A stretch of DNA of 64,000 bases. Origin: Campylobacterales bacterium (lineage in GTDB: Bacteria > Campylobacterota > Campylobacteria > Campylobacterales > Sulfurimonadaceae). How positions within the stretch are numbered: the first letter of the stretch is position 1; each line of letters begins with the position of its first letter. The stretch spans positions 46,840-110,839 of the forward strand of contig JAFGVE010000022.1 of NCBI GenBank assembly GCA_016938175.1, given 5' to 3'. Below, piece after piece: positions 7,626-17,619 of the stretch. The notes under the pieces were generated by a model. It was not told where the DNA came from. It saw only the letters and a program-made list of their open reading frames with translations, and did no database searches. The position numbers and the translations under genes are program-made.

Positions 7626-9760
7626 AAACTATAGAGCCAAAAGCGTGTCCCGTTGTTGCTAAACACATTAAAGTAGCACTTGTAGGACAGCCCAATGTAG
7701 GAAAGAGTATGCTCATTAACTCTGTTAGTAATGCTCACCTACATGTAGGTAATTTTTCGGGTGTTACTGTTGATAAAACAGAAGTTCTTTTTGATTATAA
7801 AAGTTATCACTTTACAGTTGTTGATTTGCCAGGAACATATGCGTTTACGGACTATACGATAGAAGAGCGTGTTACACATGAGTATCTGTGTAATTATGAG
7901 TATGACTTAATTATAAACGTAGTAGATTCGACAAATTTAGAGAAGAATCTTCAATTAACGTCTGAACTGCTTACAATGAATAAAAAAGTAGTCATTGCTC
8001 TTAACATGAGTGATGAAGCAGAAAATGAGGGAATAGATATAAATGCTGAGTATATGAGTGAGTTACTTGGTGTTCGCTGTATAAAAGTTTCTGCTGCTAC
8101 AAAAATGGGTATAGAAGAGCTTATTGAGAGCATTATTGCAACATATGAAGAAGAGGAGTATGAAACAAAATTAATCTTTAGTGAAGCAGTAGAAGAAGAG
8201 ATAACACGAATTGTAAGTTATCTTGAAAAACATAAACATGAAGCGAATAATTCATATAGAAATATTGCTATTAACCTTTTAAAGAACAACAAAAAAACTT
8301 ACGCGAGGCTACATGAAGATCCTATTTGGACAGAATTACAGCCTATACTCATAGAAGCATCAAAACATATAGAACTGCACCATGACAGTGATGACATAAA
8401 AGAAGCATTTGCAGAAGAGTACGCATCTTTTAATAGAGGGATAACAACAGAGGTGCTTGAACAGAAAAATTTTGAGGCTAAAGCAACGCTGACTGACAAA
8501 ATAGATAGAGTTTTAATTCATTCATTTTTAGGTATTCCTATATTTCTTTTTTTCATGTGGGGACTATTTCAACTCACGTTTGAAATAGGTGCCATCCCAA
8601 TGGATTATATAGATATGTTTTTTGGGTGGCTTGGAGATACGGTGGGTGCTACGATAACAAATGATGGTATACGTTCTCTCGTCGTTGATGGTATTATCGC
8701 AGGTGTAGGTGCTGTTGTTCTTTTTGTACCAAACATTATCATTTTATTTGTTGGTATTGCTCTACTTGAGAGTACAGGATATATGTCTCGTGTTGCTTTT
8801 TTACTTGATGGTTTTTTTCATAAGTTTGGTTTGCATGGACAGAGTTTTATTCCTCTTGTAACTGGTTTTGGTTGTTCCATTCCAGCGTATATGTCAGCAA
8901 GAATCCTCAAAAATGACAGAGATAGACTGCTAACACTTTTTATAATTGGTTTTATGTCTTGCGGTGCGAGGCTTCCTGTGTATGTTCTCTTTGCAGGTGC
9001 ATTTTTTTCACCTGAAATGGCTGGAAATGTGCTTTTTATCATTTACATTAGTGGGGCTATATTAGGACTTATCGCAGCAAAAATACTTAAAATAACTGCA
9101 TTTAAAGGTGTTGATGAGCCTTTTGTCATGGAGATGCCAAAGTATAGACTTCCCTCTTTAAAACTCATTTATCATACGGTTGTAACGAAGACTATGATGT
9201 ACTTAAAAAAAGCAGGTACTTTTATCGCTGCAGCCTCTATGCTAATATGGTTTTTGAGTAACTATCCTCACAATCTTGAAGTTGAAGAGATGTATATGAT
9301 AAAAATTGAATCAGCAGTAACTGAAGAAGAGAGAATTGAGCAGGAAAATTTACTTGCGGAAGCTCTTTTAGAGAAGAGTTACTTAGGTCGTATTGGTAAG
9401 TTTTCAGAGCCTCTTTTTGAACCACTTGGATTTGACTGGAAGATGAGTGTAGCCTTACAGACTGGACTTGCAGCCAAAGAGGTTGTTGTTTCTACTTTGG
9501 GTGTTTTATACTCTCTTGGAGCTGAGGTTGATGAAGAAAACCGTTCTTTAGCAGGTGCAATAAGTAAAAATATCTCTTTTGCTTCTGCTGTTGCGTTTAT
9601 AGTAGTTGTAATGATTTATCTTCCGTGTTTTGCGGCTTCTATAGTTTTTACACGTGAAGCAGGACATATTAAATACTTTTTTTATCTGCTGGCATTTACT
9701 TCAGTTACAGCATATGTAATGGCATTTGTAGTATATAATATAACTAAAATGTTGGTGTAA
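7622..9760 (+). CDS. feoB: ferrous iron transporter B
   Basis: A 712-residue protein with an N-terminal G domain: G1 GQPNVGKS at residues 22-29, DLPG as G3, and NMSD as G4. A helical linker follows, then a membrane domain of several segments carrying the two Gate motifs, with Cys in FGCSIPAYMSAR and SCGARLPVY, as in FeoB. It imports Fe(II) across the inner membrane, probably under Fur control through the sites near 6070-6127. The length is at the short end of the usual 700-780, and the C-terminus lacks the Cys-rich tail found in enterobacterial FeoB. Confidence 0.95.
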   Translation: MKTIEPKACPVVAKHIKVALVGQPNVGKSMLINSVSNAHLHVGNFSGVTVDKTEVLFDYKSYHFTVVDLPGTYAFTDYTIEERVTHEYLCNYEYDLIINVVDSTNLEKNLQLTSELLTMNKKVVIALNMSDEAENEGIDINAEYMSELLGVRCIKVSAATKMGIEELIESIIATYEEEEYETKLIFSEAVEEEITRIVSYLEKHKHEANNSYRNIAINLLKNNKKTYARLHEDPIWTELQPILIEASKHIELHHDSDDIKEAFAEEYASFNRGITTEVLEQKNFEAKATLTDKIDRVLIHSFLGIPIFLFFMWGLFQLTFEIGAIPMDYIDMFFGWLGDTVGATITNDGIRSLVVDGIIAGVGAVVLFVPNIIILFVGIALLESTGYMSRVAFLLDGFFHKFGLHGQSFIPLVTGFGCSIPAYMSARILKNDRDRLLTLFIIGFMSCGARLPVYVLFAGAFFSPEMAGNVLFIIYISGAILGLIAAKILKITAFKGVDEPFVMEMPKYRLPSLKLIYHTVVTKTMMYLKKAGTFIAAASMLIWFLSNYPHNLEVEEMYMIKIESAVTEEERIEQENLLAEALLEKSYLGRIGKFSEPLFEPLGFDWKMSVALQTGLAAKEVVVSTLGVLYSLGAEVDEENRSLAGAISKNISFASAVAFIVVVMIYLPCFAASIVFTREAGHIKYFFYLLAFTSVTAYVMAFVVYNITKMLV

Positions 9761-9823
9761 TCTTTGTAAGATTTACCATCGCATTAAAAATTTCTGTTAG
9801 CATTTACATAATAGGATGTATAT

Positions 9824-10486
9824 ATGAAAAAAATATTAATGATAGAAGATGATTTAGAACTCGCAGAGATTCTCACAGAGTATCTTGAGCAGTATGAGTT
9901 TCAAATAATTACAGAAGATGACCCTTTTAAAGCAGTAAGTATCTTAAAACTTGAGCCTTTTGATTTGGTTATTTTAGACCTTACACTACCGGGTATGGAT
10001 GGACTTGAAGTATGCGAAGCAATTCGTGCGCGTCAAGATATCCCAATTATCATCTCGTCTGCTAGAAGTGATGTTACAGATAAGATTAAAGCACTTGAAC
10101 TTGGGGCAGATGACTACTTGCCAAAACCGTATGACCCAAGGGAATTAGAAGCGCGTATACACTCTGTTTTAAGAAGATATGCTGCTAAAAGTGAACAAAG
10201 AGCAGAGTCTAAGTCTGACTTTAAATGTGACAAGGCAACTATGCAGATAACATATAAAGGGAGAAATATTGATCTAACGAATGCAGAGTTTGGTATTCTC
10301 TCTTATATGATAAGTAAGCAGGGACTGGTAGTTTCAAGAGAAGATTTGATTCATAACGTTAATGCAATTAATGAAGATTCTTCAAACAAAAGTATAGATG
10401 TAATGGTTGGAAGAATTCGTAACAAGCTTGGAGATAAGTCACTGATTGAATCTGTACGCGGTGTTGGCTACAAGCTTTTAAAATAG
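9824..10486 (+). CDS. OmpR-family response regulator
   Basis: 220 residues. The receiver domain carries acidic residues E8, D9 and D10, the phospho-acceptor D52 in LVILDLTLPG, and the K in LPKPYDP. It is followed by a winged-helix DNA-binding domain with a typical RGVGYKL end. It sits 9 nt upstream of a histidine kinase gene and forms a two-component system with it. In this phylum the pair most resembles ArsR/ArsS-type regulators, which respond to acid or metals in Helicobacter; the signal here is unknown. Its position right after feoB may be coincidental. Confidence 0.9.
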   Translation: MKKILMIEDDLELAEILTEYLEQYEFQIITEDDPFKAVSILKLEPFDLVILDLTLPGMDGLEVCEAIRARQDIPIIISSARSDVTDKIKALELGADDYLPKPYDPRELEARIHSVLRRYAAKSEQRAESKSDFKCDKATMQITYKGRNIDLTNAEFGILSYMISKQGLVVSREDLIHNVNAINEDSSNKSIDVMVGRIRNKLGDKSLIESVRGVGYKLLK

Positions 10487-10495
10487 ACTTCAAAA

Positions 10496-11770
10496 ATGAA
10501 AAAACATGCTGTTTTAATAACTGTACTCTTTGCTCTAAGTGTTTCACTTGTGAGTTTGAGTGCTACGTTTTGGGAGTTTCATAAACTCAATAAACAGCAG
10601 TATATAGACCATATCTTTACAAAATACTCTGTAATTACCCAAATCTACAAAGAACATCAACAACGCCAAAGTTCTGAAATTATGCTCGAGGCGAATCTAG
10701 CTGTTTATAAGCTACTTGTCATGAGAGATAATGAAACAAATAACAATGTTTTAAATAAAGGGGAAATTTTAAAACGAGAAGGTTTTAAAAGTTTTGATAC
10801 TGCACTGATGGTAAATAGCAGTGGGCTTTATACTAAAAATAGTGTCAGTAATCTACGTGCTACAATGATAGAGTATAAGAATCATATCTATTTTTTTATT
10901 GAGACACAAAGCGGTGCTATTTTGATAGAAGATGAAGAACTTGAACCGTATGATTATCTCAATCTTCTTTATGCTTATAGTACAATTTTTATGATTATTA
11001 GCTTCTCTTTTGTCCTGGTGCTACATAAATTACGACCTTTAATTCGTTTGAGAAAAAAAATAGCTCTTTTTGGAAATGGAAATATGAAAGTCTCATTTAA
11101 AACAAAATCTTGCGATGAAATTGGTCTTGTTGCAAATGAAATAGAGATTACAAAAGAGAAGATTAAAACAATTTTAGAATCACGTACACTCTTTTTACGA
11201 AATTTGATGCATGAGCTAAAAACACCAATCGCTAAAGGTACCATTGCAACACAGATGCTTGACTCTGAAAAACAGCGTAATCGTTTTACAAGTATTTTTC
11301 ATCGCTTAGAGAGCCTCGTAACAGAGTTTGCACTTATTGAAGAAGTGACGAGTATCTCTGATAAACGTGATTTTAAAGAGTATAGACTTGTAGATGTAAT
11401 TGATGGTGCTATCGATATGGCTATGGTGGAAAGAGAAGCTGTAACTATCGATATTGGTGGTGAAATCAAAGTCAATGTTAATTATAGACTCTATACGACG
11501 GCTATCAAAAACATGATTGATAATGCGATAAAATATTCCGTAGATGCACATGTTAAGATAGTAATGATAAACAATGAGCTCTGTTTTGAAAATAGGGGAG
11601 AGTGTTTAGCACATCCTTTGCAGTACTATATAGAGCCTTTTACAAAAGAAAATCCTTCTAAAAATAGTTTTGGACTTGGTCTTTATCTTGTTGATTCTAT
11701 ACTCAAAGCACACGGTCAGGTTCTCGCTCATGAGTATGATAGAGGTGTTAATAGATTTATTTTTGCGTAA
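10496..11770 (+). CDS. sensor histidine kinase, ArsS-like
   Basis: 424 residues with a transmembrane helix at about residues 5-25, a periplasmic sensor of about 120 residues, a second helix at about 158-180, a HAMP-like segment, a phospho-acceptor box LMHELKTPIAK with His at residue 239, an N box (KNMIDNAIKYS) and a G box (FGLGLYLVDS). The MHELKTPI wording is characteristic of the ArsS family of Campylobacterota. It would phosphorylate the regulator encoded just upstream. The sensor domain is not recognised. No clear ribosome site is visible, consistent with coupling to the regulator gene 9 nt upstream. Confidence 0.9.
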   Translation: MKKHAVLITVLFALSVSLVSLSATFWEFHKLNKQQYIDHIFTKYSVITQIYKEHQQRQSSEIMLEANLAVYKLLVMRDNETNNNVLNKGEILKREGFKSFDTALMVNSSGLYTKNSVSNLRATMIEYKNHIYFFIETQSGAILIEDEELEPYDYLNLLYAYSTIFMIISFSFVLVLHKLRPLIRLRKKIALFGNGNMKVSFKTKSCDEIGLVANEIEITKEKIKTILESRTLFLRNLMHELKTPIAKGTIATQMLDSEKQRNRFTSIFHRLESLVTEFALIEEVTSISDKRDFKEYRLVDVIDGAIDMAMVEREAVTIDIGGEIKVNVNYRLYTTAIKNMIDNAIKYSVDAHVKIVMINNELCFENRGECLAHPLQYYIEPFTKENPSKNSFGLGLYLVDSILKAHGQVLAHEYDRGVNRFIFA

Positions 11771-11793
11771 GTTTATATATGTAAACTAGTGCA

Positions 11794-13227
11794 ATGAATA
11801 AATATATTTATGCTTTTCTCACGCTTTTTTTTGCACTATCATTCTTTTTGTTTGGTTGGTTAAGCCGCTCTGTATATGTACCTTATGAGCGTGAAAATGA
11901 GGTAGGTGTTTTTGATACCATTTTAAAAAATAAGCAGTTAAATGTTGTTTTATTAAACTCTCCATCTACCTATTATATAGGCATTAATGAACCACAAGGT
12001 TTTGAGTATGACCTTCTAAAAGCATATGCAGATCATCTTGGTGTTGAACTAAATATTACAACTGCACACACAGTAAAAGAGGCAATTGAACTTAGCCAAG
12101 ATCCAAATATTCATATTACATCTGCGTCAATTACAAGAACTCCTCAGAGAGAAAGAAAATTTAATTTTGGTCCATCATATTTTGAAGTTCAAGAGCAAGT
12201 TATTTGTAACAGAAGTATGCTCGGACGTAGTGAGTTTCCAAGAGATGTTGAAGATTTAGAAGGCTTAAGTATTATAGTTGGCGAAGATACAAGTTATAAA
12301 GATACAATTGTAGATCTTCAAGAAGATGGTTATGATATAAATGCAACTTTTACCTCGGAGTACTCTACAGAAGAGTTATTAGATATGGTTTCAAAGCATG
12401 AGATAGATTGTACAATAGCAGACTCTAATATATACTCACTCAATTTACGTTATTTTCCAGAAATGGCTTTAGCATTTTCAATCAGCCCGCGGGAACAGTT
12501 GGCATGGCTTTTAGCAGAAAACTCTAAAAAATTAAAATCAGATATGTACGCTTGGTTAAATGATTTTAACAATAAAGGAAAACTTGCAGAGTTAAAAGAT
12601 CACTACTACTCTTATGTTCTTTTTTTTGATTATTACAATACAAAAATGTTCTATAAACGTTTAAAAACAAGATTACCGAAATATCAAAAATATTTTGAAG
12701 AAGCAGGAGCACGTTTTGGTATTTCATGGACCTTATTGGCTTCTATATCCTATCAGGAGTCACACTGGAATCCAAATGCAAAAAGCTTTACTGGTGTCCG
12801 TGGTTTAATGATGCTAACGAAAAATACGGCAAAACTGTTAGGTGTAAAAAATAGACTAAATCCAAAAGAGAGTATTATTGGTGGTACAAGACATATAAAG
12901 CAGATGCTGAAATTTGTTCCTGAAGAGGTAGAGGGGGAGAACAGACTTAAATTTGCTTTGGCTGCATATAACATTGGACTCGGCCATGTAAAAGATGCCC
13001 AGTTATTGGCAAAGCGTATAGGTTTAAACCAAAATACATGGAATGATTTAAAACGTGTACTTCCTCTACTTTCTCAGAAAAAATATTATAGAGATCTAAA
13101 GTTTGGATATGCACGGGGCGAAGAGCCCGTACGTTACGTTGAAGCCATTTATAACTATAAAGATATTTTAGAAAAGCAGCAAGATACACTTGCACAAACG
13201 ATTAAAACTCAGAGTCAGCCTGAGTAA
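11794..13227 (+). CDS. mltF: membrane-bound lytic murein transglycosylase F
   Basis: A 477-residue protein with one N-terminal membrane segment (about residues 5-26), then a periplasmic solute-binding-like domain (SBP_bac_3; [30 protein letters not shown]), then a lysozyme-like SLT domain with the catalytic Glu at residue 322 in SYQESHWNP and the later AYNIGLGH motif. This two-domain order defines MltF, which cleaves peptidoglycan strands in the periplasm. Its 3' end overlaps rsfS on the other strand by 26 nt. A weak -10-like TAAACT at 11782-11787 would give almost no leader. Confidence 0.92.
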   Translation: MNKYIYAFLTLFFALSFFLFGWLSRSVYVPYERENEVGVFDTILKNKQLNVVLLNSPSTYYIGINEPQGFEYDLLKAYADHLGVELNITTAHTVKEAIELSQDPNIHITSASITRTPQRERKFNFGPSYFEVQEQVICNRSMLGRSEFPRDVEDLEGLSIIVGEDTSYKDTIVDLQEDGYDINATFTSEYSTEELLDMVSKHEIDCTIADSNIYSLNLRYFPEMALAFSISPREQLAWLLAENSKKLKSDMYAWLNDFNNKGKLAELKDHYYSYVLFFDYYNTKMFYKRLKTRLPKYQKYFEEAGARFGISWTLLASISYQESHWNPNAKSFTGVRGLMMLTKNTAKLLGVKNRLNPKESIIGGTRHIKQMLKFVPEEVEGENRLKFALAAYNIGLGHVKDAQLLAKRIGLNQNTWNDLKRVLPLLSQKKYYRDLKFGYARGEEPVRYVEAIYNYKDILEKQQDTLAQTIKTQSQPE

Positions 13228-13531
13228 GAGAAGTTAAGAATGTCTCCATATCGTATTTAACTCTGTACTCTGGAGTCATAATATGAATAAGAATATCGCC
13301 TAAGTCAACAACAATCCACTCTCCACTCTCATCTACATTATTAAAATGTTCATCTGGTTTGAGACCTCTTTTTAAGTGATCAAGTAGGGCTAAAGTATGT
13401 TTGGAACCTAAAGAAGAGGCGATAACAGCATAATCTACAAAGTAGTTTTTCCCTCGAAGGTCAAAAACTTCTATCGCTTCTGCTTTATTGGTATCTAAAA
13501 GTTGTGTAATTTTTTCTATTCTATTTTGCAT
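13202..13531 (-). CDS. rsfS: ribosome silencing factor
   Basis: 109 residues, matching the RsfS/Iojap family in length and pattern: [30 protein letters not shown] (family core), then [27 protein letters not shown] near the end. RsfS binds uL14 and blocks subunit joining when nutrients are scarce. It overlaps the upstream nadD by 11 nt, so both are probably made from one message; nadD-rsfS pairing is common in bacteria. Its 3' end overlaps mltF. Confidence 0.93.
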   Translation of the reverse strand: MQNRIEKITQLLDTNKAEAIEVFDLRGKNYFVDYAVIASSLGSKHTLALLDHLKRGLKPDEHFNNVDESGEWIVVDLGDILIHIMTPEYRVKYDMETFLTSLTQADSEF

Positions 13532-14063
13532 TGTATTCCTTATAAAATGTTTCTATCTCTTTTGCATTTATTTTGGGTAACTTTTTTATATCTATCTGCT
13601 TTCTAAGCATGGAGGAGGATACATCTTCATTGACATTTATTTTAATGTACTTTGAAGGTATTTCAACTCCATTTCGAGAAGCTATTATAAATGTAACTTT
13701 TTGCTGTAGTTTGTCATATTGGTACCAAGTGGATAAAGAGGAGAGGTTATCTGCTCCTATGACAAGGTAGATTTTTTCATAGCTTTGTAAAAGATACTCT
13801 ACAGTTTCTATACTTGGAGTTTTTTTACCAAGTTTTACTTCGTAATCACTAACAAGAACATTTTGAAAAGGTGAAAAAATTTCTTGTAACCACTTAAGAC
13901 GCAGAGAAGCGGGTGCTACGAATTTTGATTTAAAAGGATTTAAAAAAGTAGGCATAATGATTATTTTATCAATAAACTTCTTTTTTTGAAGAGCCTTTAC
14001 AACCGCTTCATGTCCAATATGCGGTGGATCAAAAGAACCCCCGTAAAGTGCAACTGTTTTCAT
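13521..14063 (-). CDS. nadD: nicotinate-nucleotide adenylyltransferase
   Basis: 180 residues with the nucleotidyltransferase signature GGSFDPPHIGH near the N-terminus and the SSSMLRKQ version of the ISSTxxR motif near the C-terminus. It converts nicotinate mononucleotide and ATP to deamido-NAD in NAD synthesis. It overlaps rsfS downstream by 11 nt. The minus-strand TATAAT at 14078-14073 lies only 9 nt before the ATG and no clear ribosome site is visible, so the leader is probably 2-3 nt. Confidence 0.93.
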   Translation of the reverse strand: MKTVALYGGSFDPPHIGHEAVVKALQKKKFIDKIIIMPTFLNPFKSKFVAPASLRLKWLQEIFSPFQNVLVSDYEVKLGKKTPSIETVEYLLQSYEKIYLVIGADNLSSLSTWYQYDKLQQKVTFIIASRNGVEIPSKYIKINVNEDVSSSMLRKQIDIKKLPKINAKEIETFYKEYNAK

Positions 14064-14072
14064 TTAATGCGA

Positions 14073-14078
14073 ATTATA
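14073..14078 (-). promoter_or_regulatory. -10 box of nadD, near-leaderless
   Basis: A perfect TATAAT on the minus strand followed by 9 nt and the nadD ATG. With the usual 6-7 nt to the start of transcription this leaves 2-3 nt of leader. The divergent gap gene has its own TAAAAT at 14091-14096. Confidence 0.5.
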
Positions 14079-14124
14079 ACTAATTTTCGATAAAATATCC
14101 GAATTAAAAATTATAGGAATTATA

Positions 14125-15126
14125 ATGGCACTTAAAATAGCAATTAATGGATTTGGTAGAATAGGTCGTTGTGTGGCGAGAATAGCTGCAAAAAGAAGTG
14201 ATGTTGAAGTAGTGGCTATTAATGATATGGCTAGCATGGATATGATGCTTTACCTTTTGAAAAACGACTCTGTTCATGGAACTTTCGCAAGTGAAGTTCA
14301 TCAGATTGATGAGAATTACATCTCTATTGACGGACAAAAAATTAGAGTGTTTTCAGACCGTGATCCTAAAAACTTAAAATTTGCAGATTGTGGTGCAGAT
14401 ATGGTGTTAGAGTGTACAGGTGTGTTTTTAACACAAGAATCAGCGCAAGTACATATTGACAATGGTGTTGAAAAAGTTCTTTTTTCTGCTCCTGCGAAAG
14501 ACAAAATTACTGACACTTTTGTAATGGGTGTAAATGAAGAGACGTATGCTGGACAAAAGATAGTTTCAAATGCTTCATGTACTACAAATTGTCTTGGTCC
14601 TATAGCACGTGTTTTAGATGATGCTTTTGGCATTGAAAAAGGGCTTATGACAACTATTCATTCATATACAAACGACCAAAATATTCTTGATGTAAAACAC
14701 AATAAAGACAAGCGTCGTGCTCGTGCTGGTGCAATTAATATGATTCCAACTACAACAGGTGCTGCAAAAGCCATTTCGCTTGTGTTACCACAACTTGCTG
14801 GAAAATTACATGGACAGTCAGTACGTGTACCAACACCAGATGTATCTATGGTTGATCTAAATGTTGTTGTAAAAAAAGGAACAACGATAGAAGAAGTCAA
14901 TGCAGTGTTTAATGAAGCAGCAGATAATAGACTTAAGGGTCTTTTATTAATTGATAAAGAGATGCGTGTTTCGCAGGATTTTGTTGGATGTGAGTATAGT
15001 TCAATTGTTGCTGAAGATTTAACACAAGTTATTGGTGGTGACATGGTTAAGGTTATGGCATGGTACGACAATGAGTGGGGCTACTCTATGCGTTTAATTG
15101 ACATGGCAATTCATATTTCTAAATAG
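14125..15126 (+). CDS. gap: glyceraldehyde-3-phosphate dehydrogenase
   Basis: 333 residues, standard length. The Rossmann motif GFGRIGR is at residues 8-14, and the catalytic Cys is at about residue 152 in SNASCTTNC. WYDNEWGYS closes the protein as in all GAPDHs. It interconverts glyceraldehyde 3-phosphate and 1,3-bisphosphoglycerate. It is the first gene of a gap-pgk-tpiA operon (12 nt to pgk). In an autotroph the operon would work mainly toward gluconeogenesis. AGGAAT precedes the start, and TAAAAT at 14091-14096 is a candidate -10. Confidence 0.97.
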   Translation: MALKIAINGFGRIGRCVARIAAKRSDVEVVAINDMASMDMMLYLLKNDSVHGTFASEVHQIDENYISIDGQKIRVFSDRDPKNLKFADCGADMVLECTGVFLTQESAQVHIDNGVEKVLFSAPAKDKITDTFVMGVNEETYAGQKIVSNASCTTNCLGPIARVLDDAFGIEKGLMTTIHSYTNDQNILDVKHNKDKRRARAGAINMIPTTTGAAKAISLVLPQLAGKLHGQSVRVPTPDVSMVDLNVVVKKGTTIEEVNAVFNEAADNRLKGLLLIDKEMRVSQDFVGCEYSSIVAEDLTQVIGGDMVKVMAWYDNEWGYSMRLIDMAIHISK

Positions 15127-15138
15127 AAGAGAGTAAAT

Positions 15139-16332
15139 TTGGAATTATTAAGTATTAAAAAACTAGATTTAGCAGGTAAAAGGGTATTTATTCGTTGTGA
15201 CTTTAACGTTCCAATGGATGAATTTGGAAATATTTCAGATGATAGACGTATTCGCTCTGCTCTTGCGACGATTAATTACTGTCTTGACCAAAAATGTGCT
15301 GTTATTTTAGCTTCACACCTTGGACGTCCTAAAGGTGAAGTAGATGAGAAGTATTCACTAGCACCAGTAGCAAGAAGACTACACCATCTTTTAAAGCGAG
15401 ATGTTATTTTAGCTAACGATGTAGTTGGAGAGGATGCAGTATCTAAAGCAGAGACTCTACAACCTTCAGAAGTACTTCTTTTAGAGAACCTTCGTTTTGA
15501 AGCGGGTGAGACTAAAGATGATGCTGAGCTCTCAGCAAAACTTGCAGCAATGGCTGAGGTTTATATTAATGATGCTTTTGGTGTTTCTCACCGTGCTCAC
15601 TCTTCTGTTCATGGTATTACAGAACATTTTGATGATGTTCATAGAGCGGCAGGTTTTTTACTTGACAAAGAAATTCAGTTTTTAGGAAAAATTATTGAAG
15701 AGCCAGTCCGTCCATTTGCTGCTATTATTGGTGGTTCAAAAGTTTCAGGAAAGCTTGAAGCACTTGTAAATCTTCTTCCAAAAGTTGATAAAATTTTCAT
15801 CGGAGGAGGGATGGCATTTACATTCTTAAAGCAGATGGGCTATGACATTGGAGCTTCTCTGGTAGAGGACGATTTATTGGAAGAAGCACAAAAAATTATG
15901 GATAAGGCAAAATCTTTAGGTGTTAAGTTTTATCTTCCTGTAGATGTCGTTGCGGCTGATAAGTTCTCAGAAGACTCTGTGAGTAAACTCGTAACTGCTC
16001 AAGAGATTCCGCATGGCTGGATGGGACTTGATATTGGACCTGCCACAGTCAGACTATACCGTGAAGCACTCAATGATGTTCAAACCGTTTTATGGAATGG
16101 ACCTATGGGTGTATATGAGATGGATAAGTTTGCACGTGGAAGTTCTAAAATAGCACACTTCGTTGCAGATAGTTATGCAACAACTGTTGTAGGTGGTGGA
16201 GACACAGCTGACTTGGTGCAAAGAATAGGTCTTGATGAAGAGATGAGTTTCATCTCTACTGGAGGAGGAGCTTCTCTAGAACTCATAGAGGGTAAAGTGC
16301 TCCCTGGTGTAAAACCACTCATTGTAAAATAG
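15139..16332 (+). CDS. pgk: phosphoglycerate kinase
   Basis: 397 residues. It shows the N-terminal RCDFNVPMD motif, the SHLGRPKG loop, a LLLENLRF segment, and a C-terminal nucleotide domain ending in [13 protein letters not shown]. It transfers phosphate between 1,3-bisphosphoglycerate and ADP. The start is TTG at 15139, preceded by GAAGAGAG; no ATG lies nearby. It sits between gap and tpiA in one operon. Confidence 0.96.
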   Translation: MELLSIKKLDLAGKRVFIRCDFNVPMDEFGNISDDRRIRSALATINYCLDQKCAVILASHLGRPKGEVDEKYSLAPVARRLHHLLKRDVILANDVVGEDAVSKAETLQPSEVLLLENLRFEAGETKDDAELSAKLAAMAEVYINDAFGVSHRAHSSVHGITEHFDDVHRAAGFLLDKEIQFLGKIIEEPVRPFAAIIGGSKVSGKLEALVNLLPKVDKIFIGGGMAFTFLKQMGYDIGASLVEDDLLEEAQKIMDKAKSLGVKFYLPVDVVAADKFSEDSVSKLVTAQEIPHGWMGLDIGPATVRLYREALNDVQTVLWNGPMGVYEMDKFARGSSKIAHFVADSYATTVVGGGDTADLVQRIGLDEEMSFISTGGGASLELIEGKVLPGVKPLIVK

Positions 16333-16350
16333 TAAAATTTAGGAGTATAG

Positions 16351-17061
16351 ATGATAATAGCGGCGAACTTAAAAACAAACTTGACACGAAAATCTACTAC
16401 AGAGTATATCAACTCTTTAGAGGCGTATATAAAAAGTAGTGGTGTAAGTCAAGATGTTTTAGTTTTTCCTGCTATGAGTGCTCTAGATAGTTTTAATTCT
16501 TCTTACCTAAGCGTTGGCGCACAAAATGCTTATCCCACAAAGAATGGTGCTTTTACTGGTGAAATAGGTACAGAACAGCTTGATGAGTTTAATATCACAA
16601 CTATTCTCATAGGTCATAGTGAACGCAGACACATTTTAGGCGAAACACAAGAGAGTATTGCAACAAAATTTGAGTACTATAAAAAACTTGGCTATACAAT
16701 AGTTTACTGTGTCGGTGAGCCCCTGCAAAAACGTGAAGCTGGCAAAGAGGAGATGATGGAATATATATCTGCTCAATATGAGGGTATAGATACATCGTAT
16801 GAAAATTTGATTATTGCTTATGAGCCAGTCTGGGCCATAGGTACTGGACTTACTCCAACGTTGGAAGACATAGAAGAGATTCATACTGACTTAAAAAAGA
16901 AATCTTATGCACCACTACTTTATGGTGGCAGTGTTAAAGTTGATAATGCAAAAGAAGTTTTGGCACTAAAAAATGTAGATGGTGTACTCGTAGGCAGTGC
17001 AGCACTGAAAGTAGATGACTTTTGCCACATGATAAGCTTTGCAGAGGAACTACAAAAGTAA
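16351..17061 (+). CDS. tpiA: triosephosphate isomerase
   Basis: 236 residues, short for TpiA (about 250) but usual for this phylum. Catalytic features: N-terminal AANLKTN (Lys), IGHSERR (His electrophile), YEPVWAIGTG (Glu base) and YGGSV near the C-terminus. It interconverts dihydroxyacetone phosphate and glyceraldehyde 3-phosphate. It is the last gene of the gap-pgk-tpiA operon, 18 nt after pgk, with AGGAG before the start. Confidence 0.96.
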   Translation: MIIAANLKTNLTRKSTTEYINSLEAYIKSSGVSQDVLVFPAMSALDSFNSSYLSVGAQNAYPTKNGAFTGEIGTEQLDEFNITTILIGHSERRHILGETQESIATKFEYYKKLGYTIVYCVGEPLQKREAGKEEMMEYISAQYEGIDTSYENLIIAYEPVWAIGTGLTPTLEDIEEIHTDLKKKSYAPLLYGGSVKVDNAKEVLALKNVDGVLVGSAALKVDDFCHMISFAEELQK

Positions 17062-17074
17062 TCTCTTCTTAATT

Positions 17075-17095
17075 ATACTCTTTACGTAAGAGTAT
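17075..17095. terminator. hairpin between convergent tpiA and lipoprotein genes
   Basis: An 8-bp perfect stem (ATACTCTT / AAGAGTAT) around a 5-nt TACGT loop in the short gap between two convergent genes. There is no clear T-run on either side, so factor-independent termination is uncertain. Confidence 0.35.
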
Positions 17096-17511
17096 TAATT
17101 CTCTGAGCCAATAACTGGCATCTTATTTAGTTTTTCAACATGTGAGTTTTCATAGTCACGCTCTTGAGCTTTAAAGTAAGCTTCTGCTTTGTCGTAGTAC
17201 TCTTGGAGTGTAAAACCTTTGTCGTCTCTTTCAACAAACTTAACTTTTTCACTAGAGCAACTAGTATCTGTAATAATCTTCGCTTCCATGTATTTTTCTT
17301 GAACTTTTTCATCTTTGGAGATTGTTGGCTCCCAATCATCTTTAAGCCAACTGTCAAGACCATTTTGCATCCATCCATCTGTTTTTTCTTTTGTAGGACT
17401 TATGGAGTGTAATGCACTGTTTTCCGATGGTGCATCTGGTTTACTCTGTGAACAAGCAGTGAGTAGAACTAAGGTGAAAGTAGTTATAAATGTAGGGTAA
17501 AAACGTTTCAT
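17095..17511 (-). CDS. putative lipoprotein, function unknown
   Basis: 138 residues. The N-terminal signal ends in a lipobox, LLTAC, with the Cys at about residue 20, so the protein should be lipid-anchored. The rest is hydrophilic, rich in Lys, Glu and Asp, with a second Cys in DTSCSSEKV and a charged helical stretch (EYYDKAEAYFKAQERDYENSH pattern). No family is recognised. It lies convergent to tpiA and divergent from the large porin gene; neither gives a hint of its role. Confidence 0.65.
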   Translation of the reverse strand: MKRFYPTFITTFTLVLLTACSQSKPDAPSENSALHSISPTKEKTDGWMQNGLDSWLKDDWEPTISKDEKVQEKYMEAKIITDTSCSSEKVKFVERDDKGFTLQEYYDKAEAYFKAQERDYENSHVEKLNKMPVIGSEN

Positions 17512-17576
17512 AAGAAGATTATATCTAACTATTTACTAATAATTATATAAATTCAGTAGAAGTTAAGAATAGGTTG

Positions 17577-17615
17577 TGATATACTCCATATGTAACTTGT
17601 AAAAGTATAAGGAGA
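17577..17615 (+). promoter_or_regulatory. extended -10 promoter and ribosome site of the porin gene
   Basis: TGA-TATACT (TG at 17577-17578, -10 at 17580-17585) is an extended -10 box. AAGGAG lies just before the porin start at 17620. The leader would be about 28 nt. A strong promoter with a strong terminator downstream fits a highly expressed single-gene unit. Confidence 0.5.
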
Positions 17616-17619
17616 ATAT

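Noticed and set aside
14658..15071. 137-residue frame on the minus strand inside gap
   Set aside because: It lies wholly antisense to a gene with full GAPDH motifs and has no family pattern; it is a shadow of the codon use.
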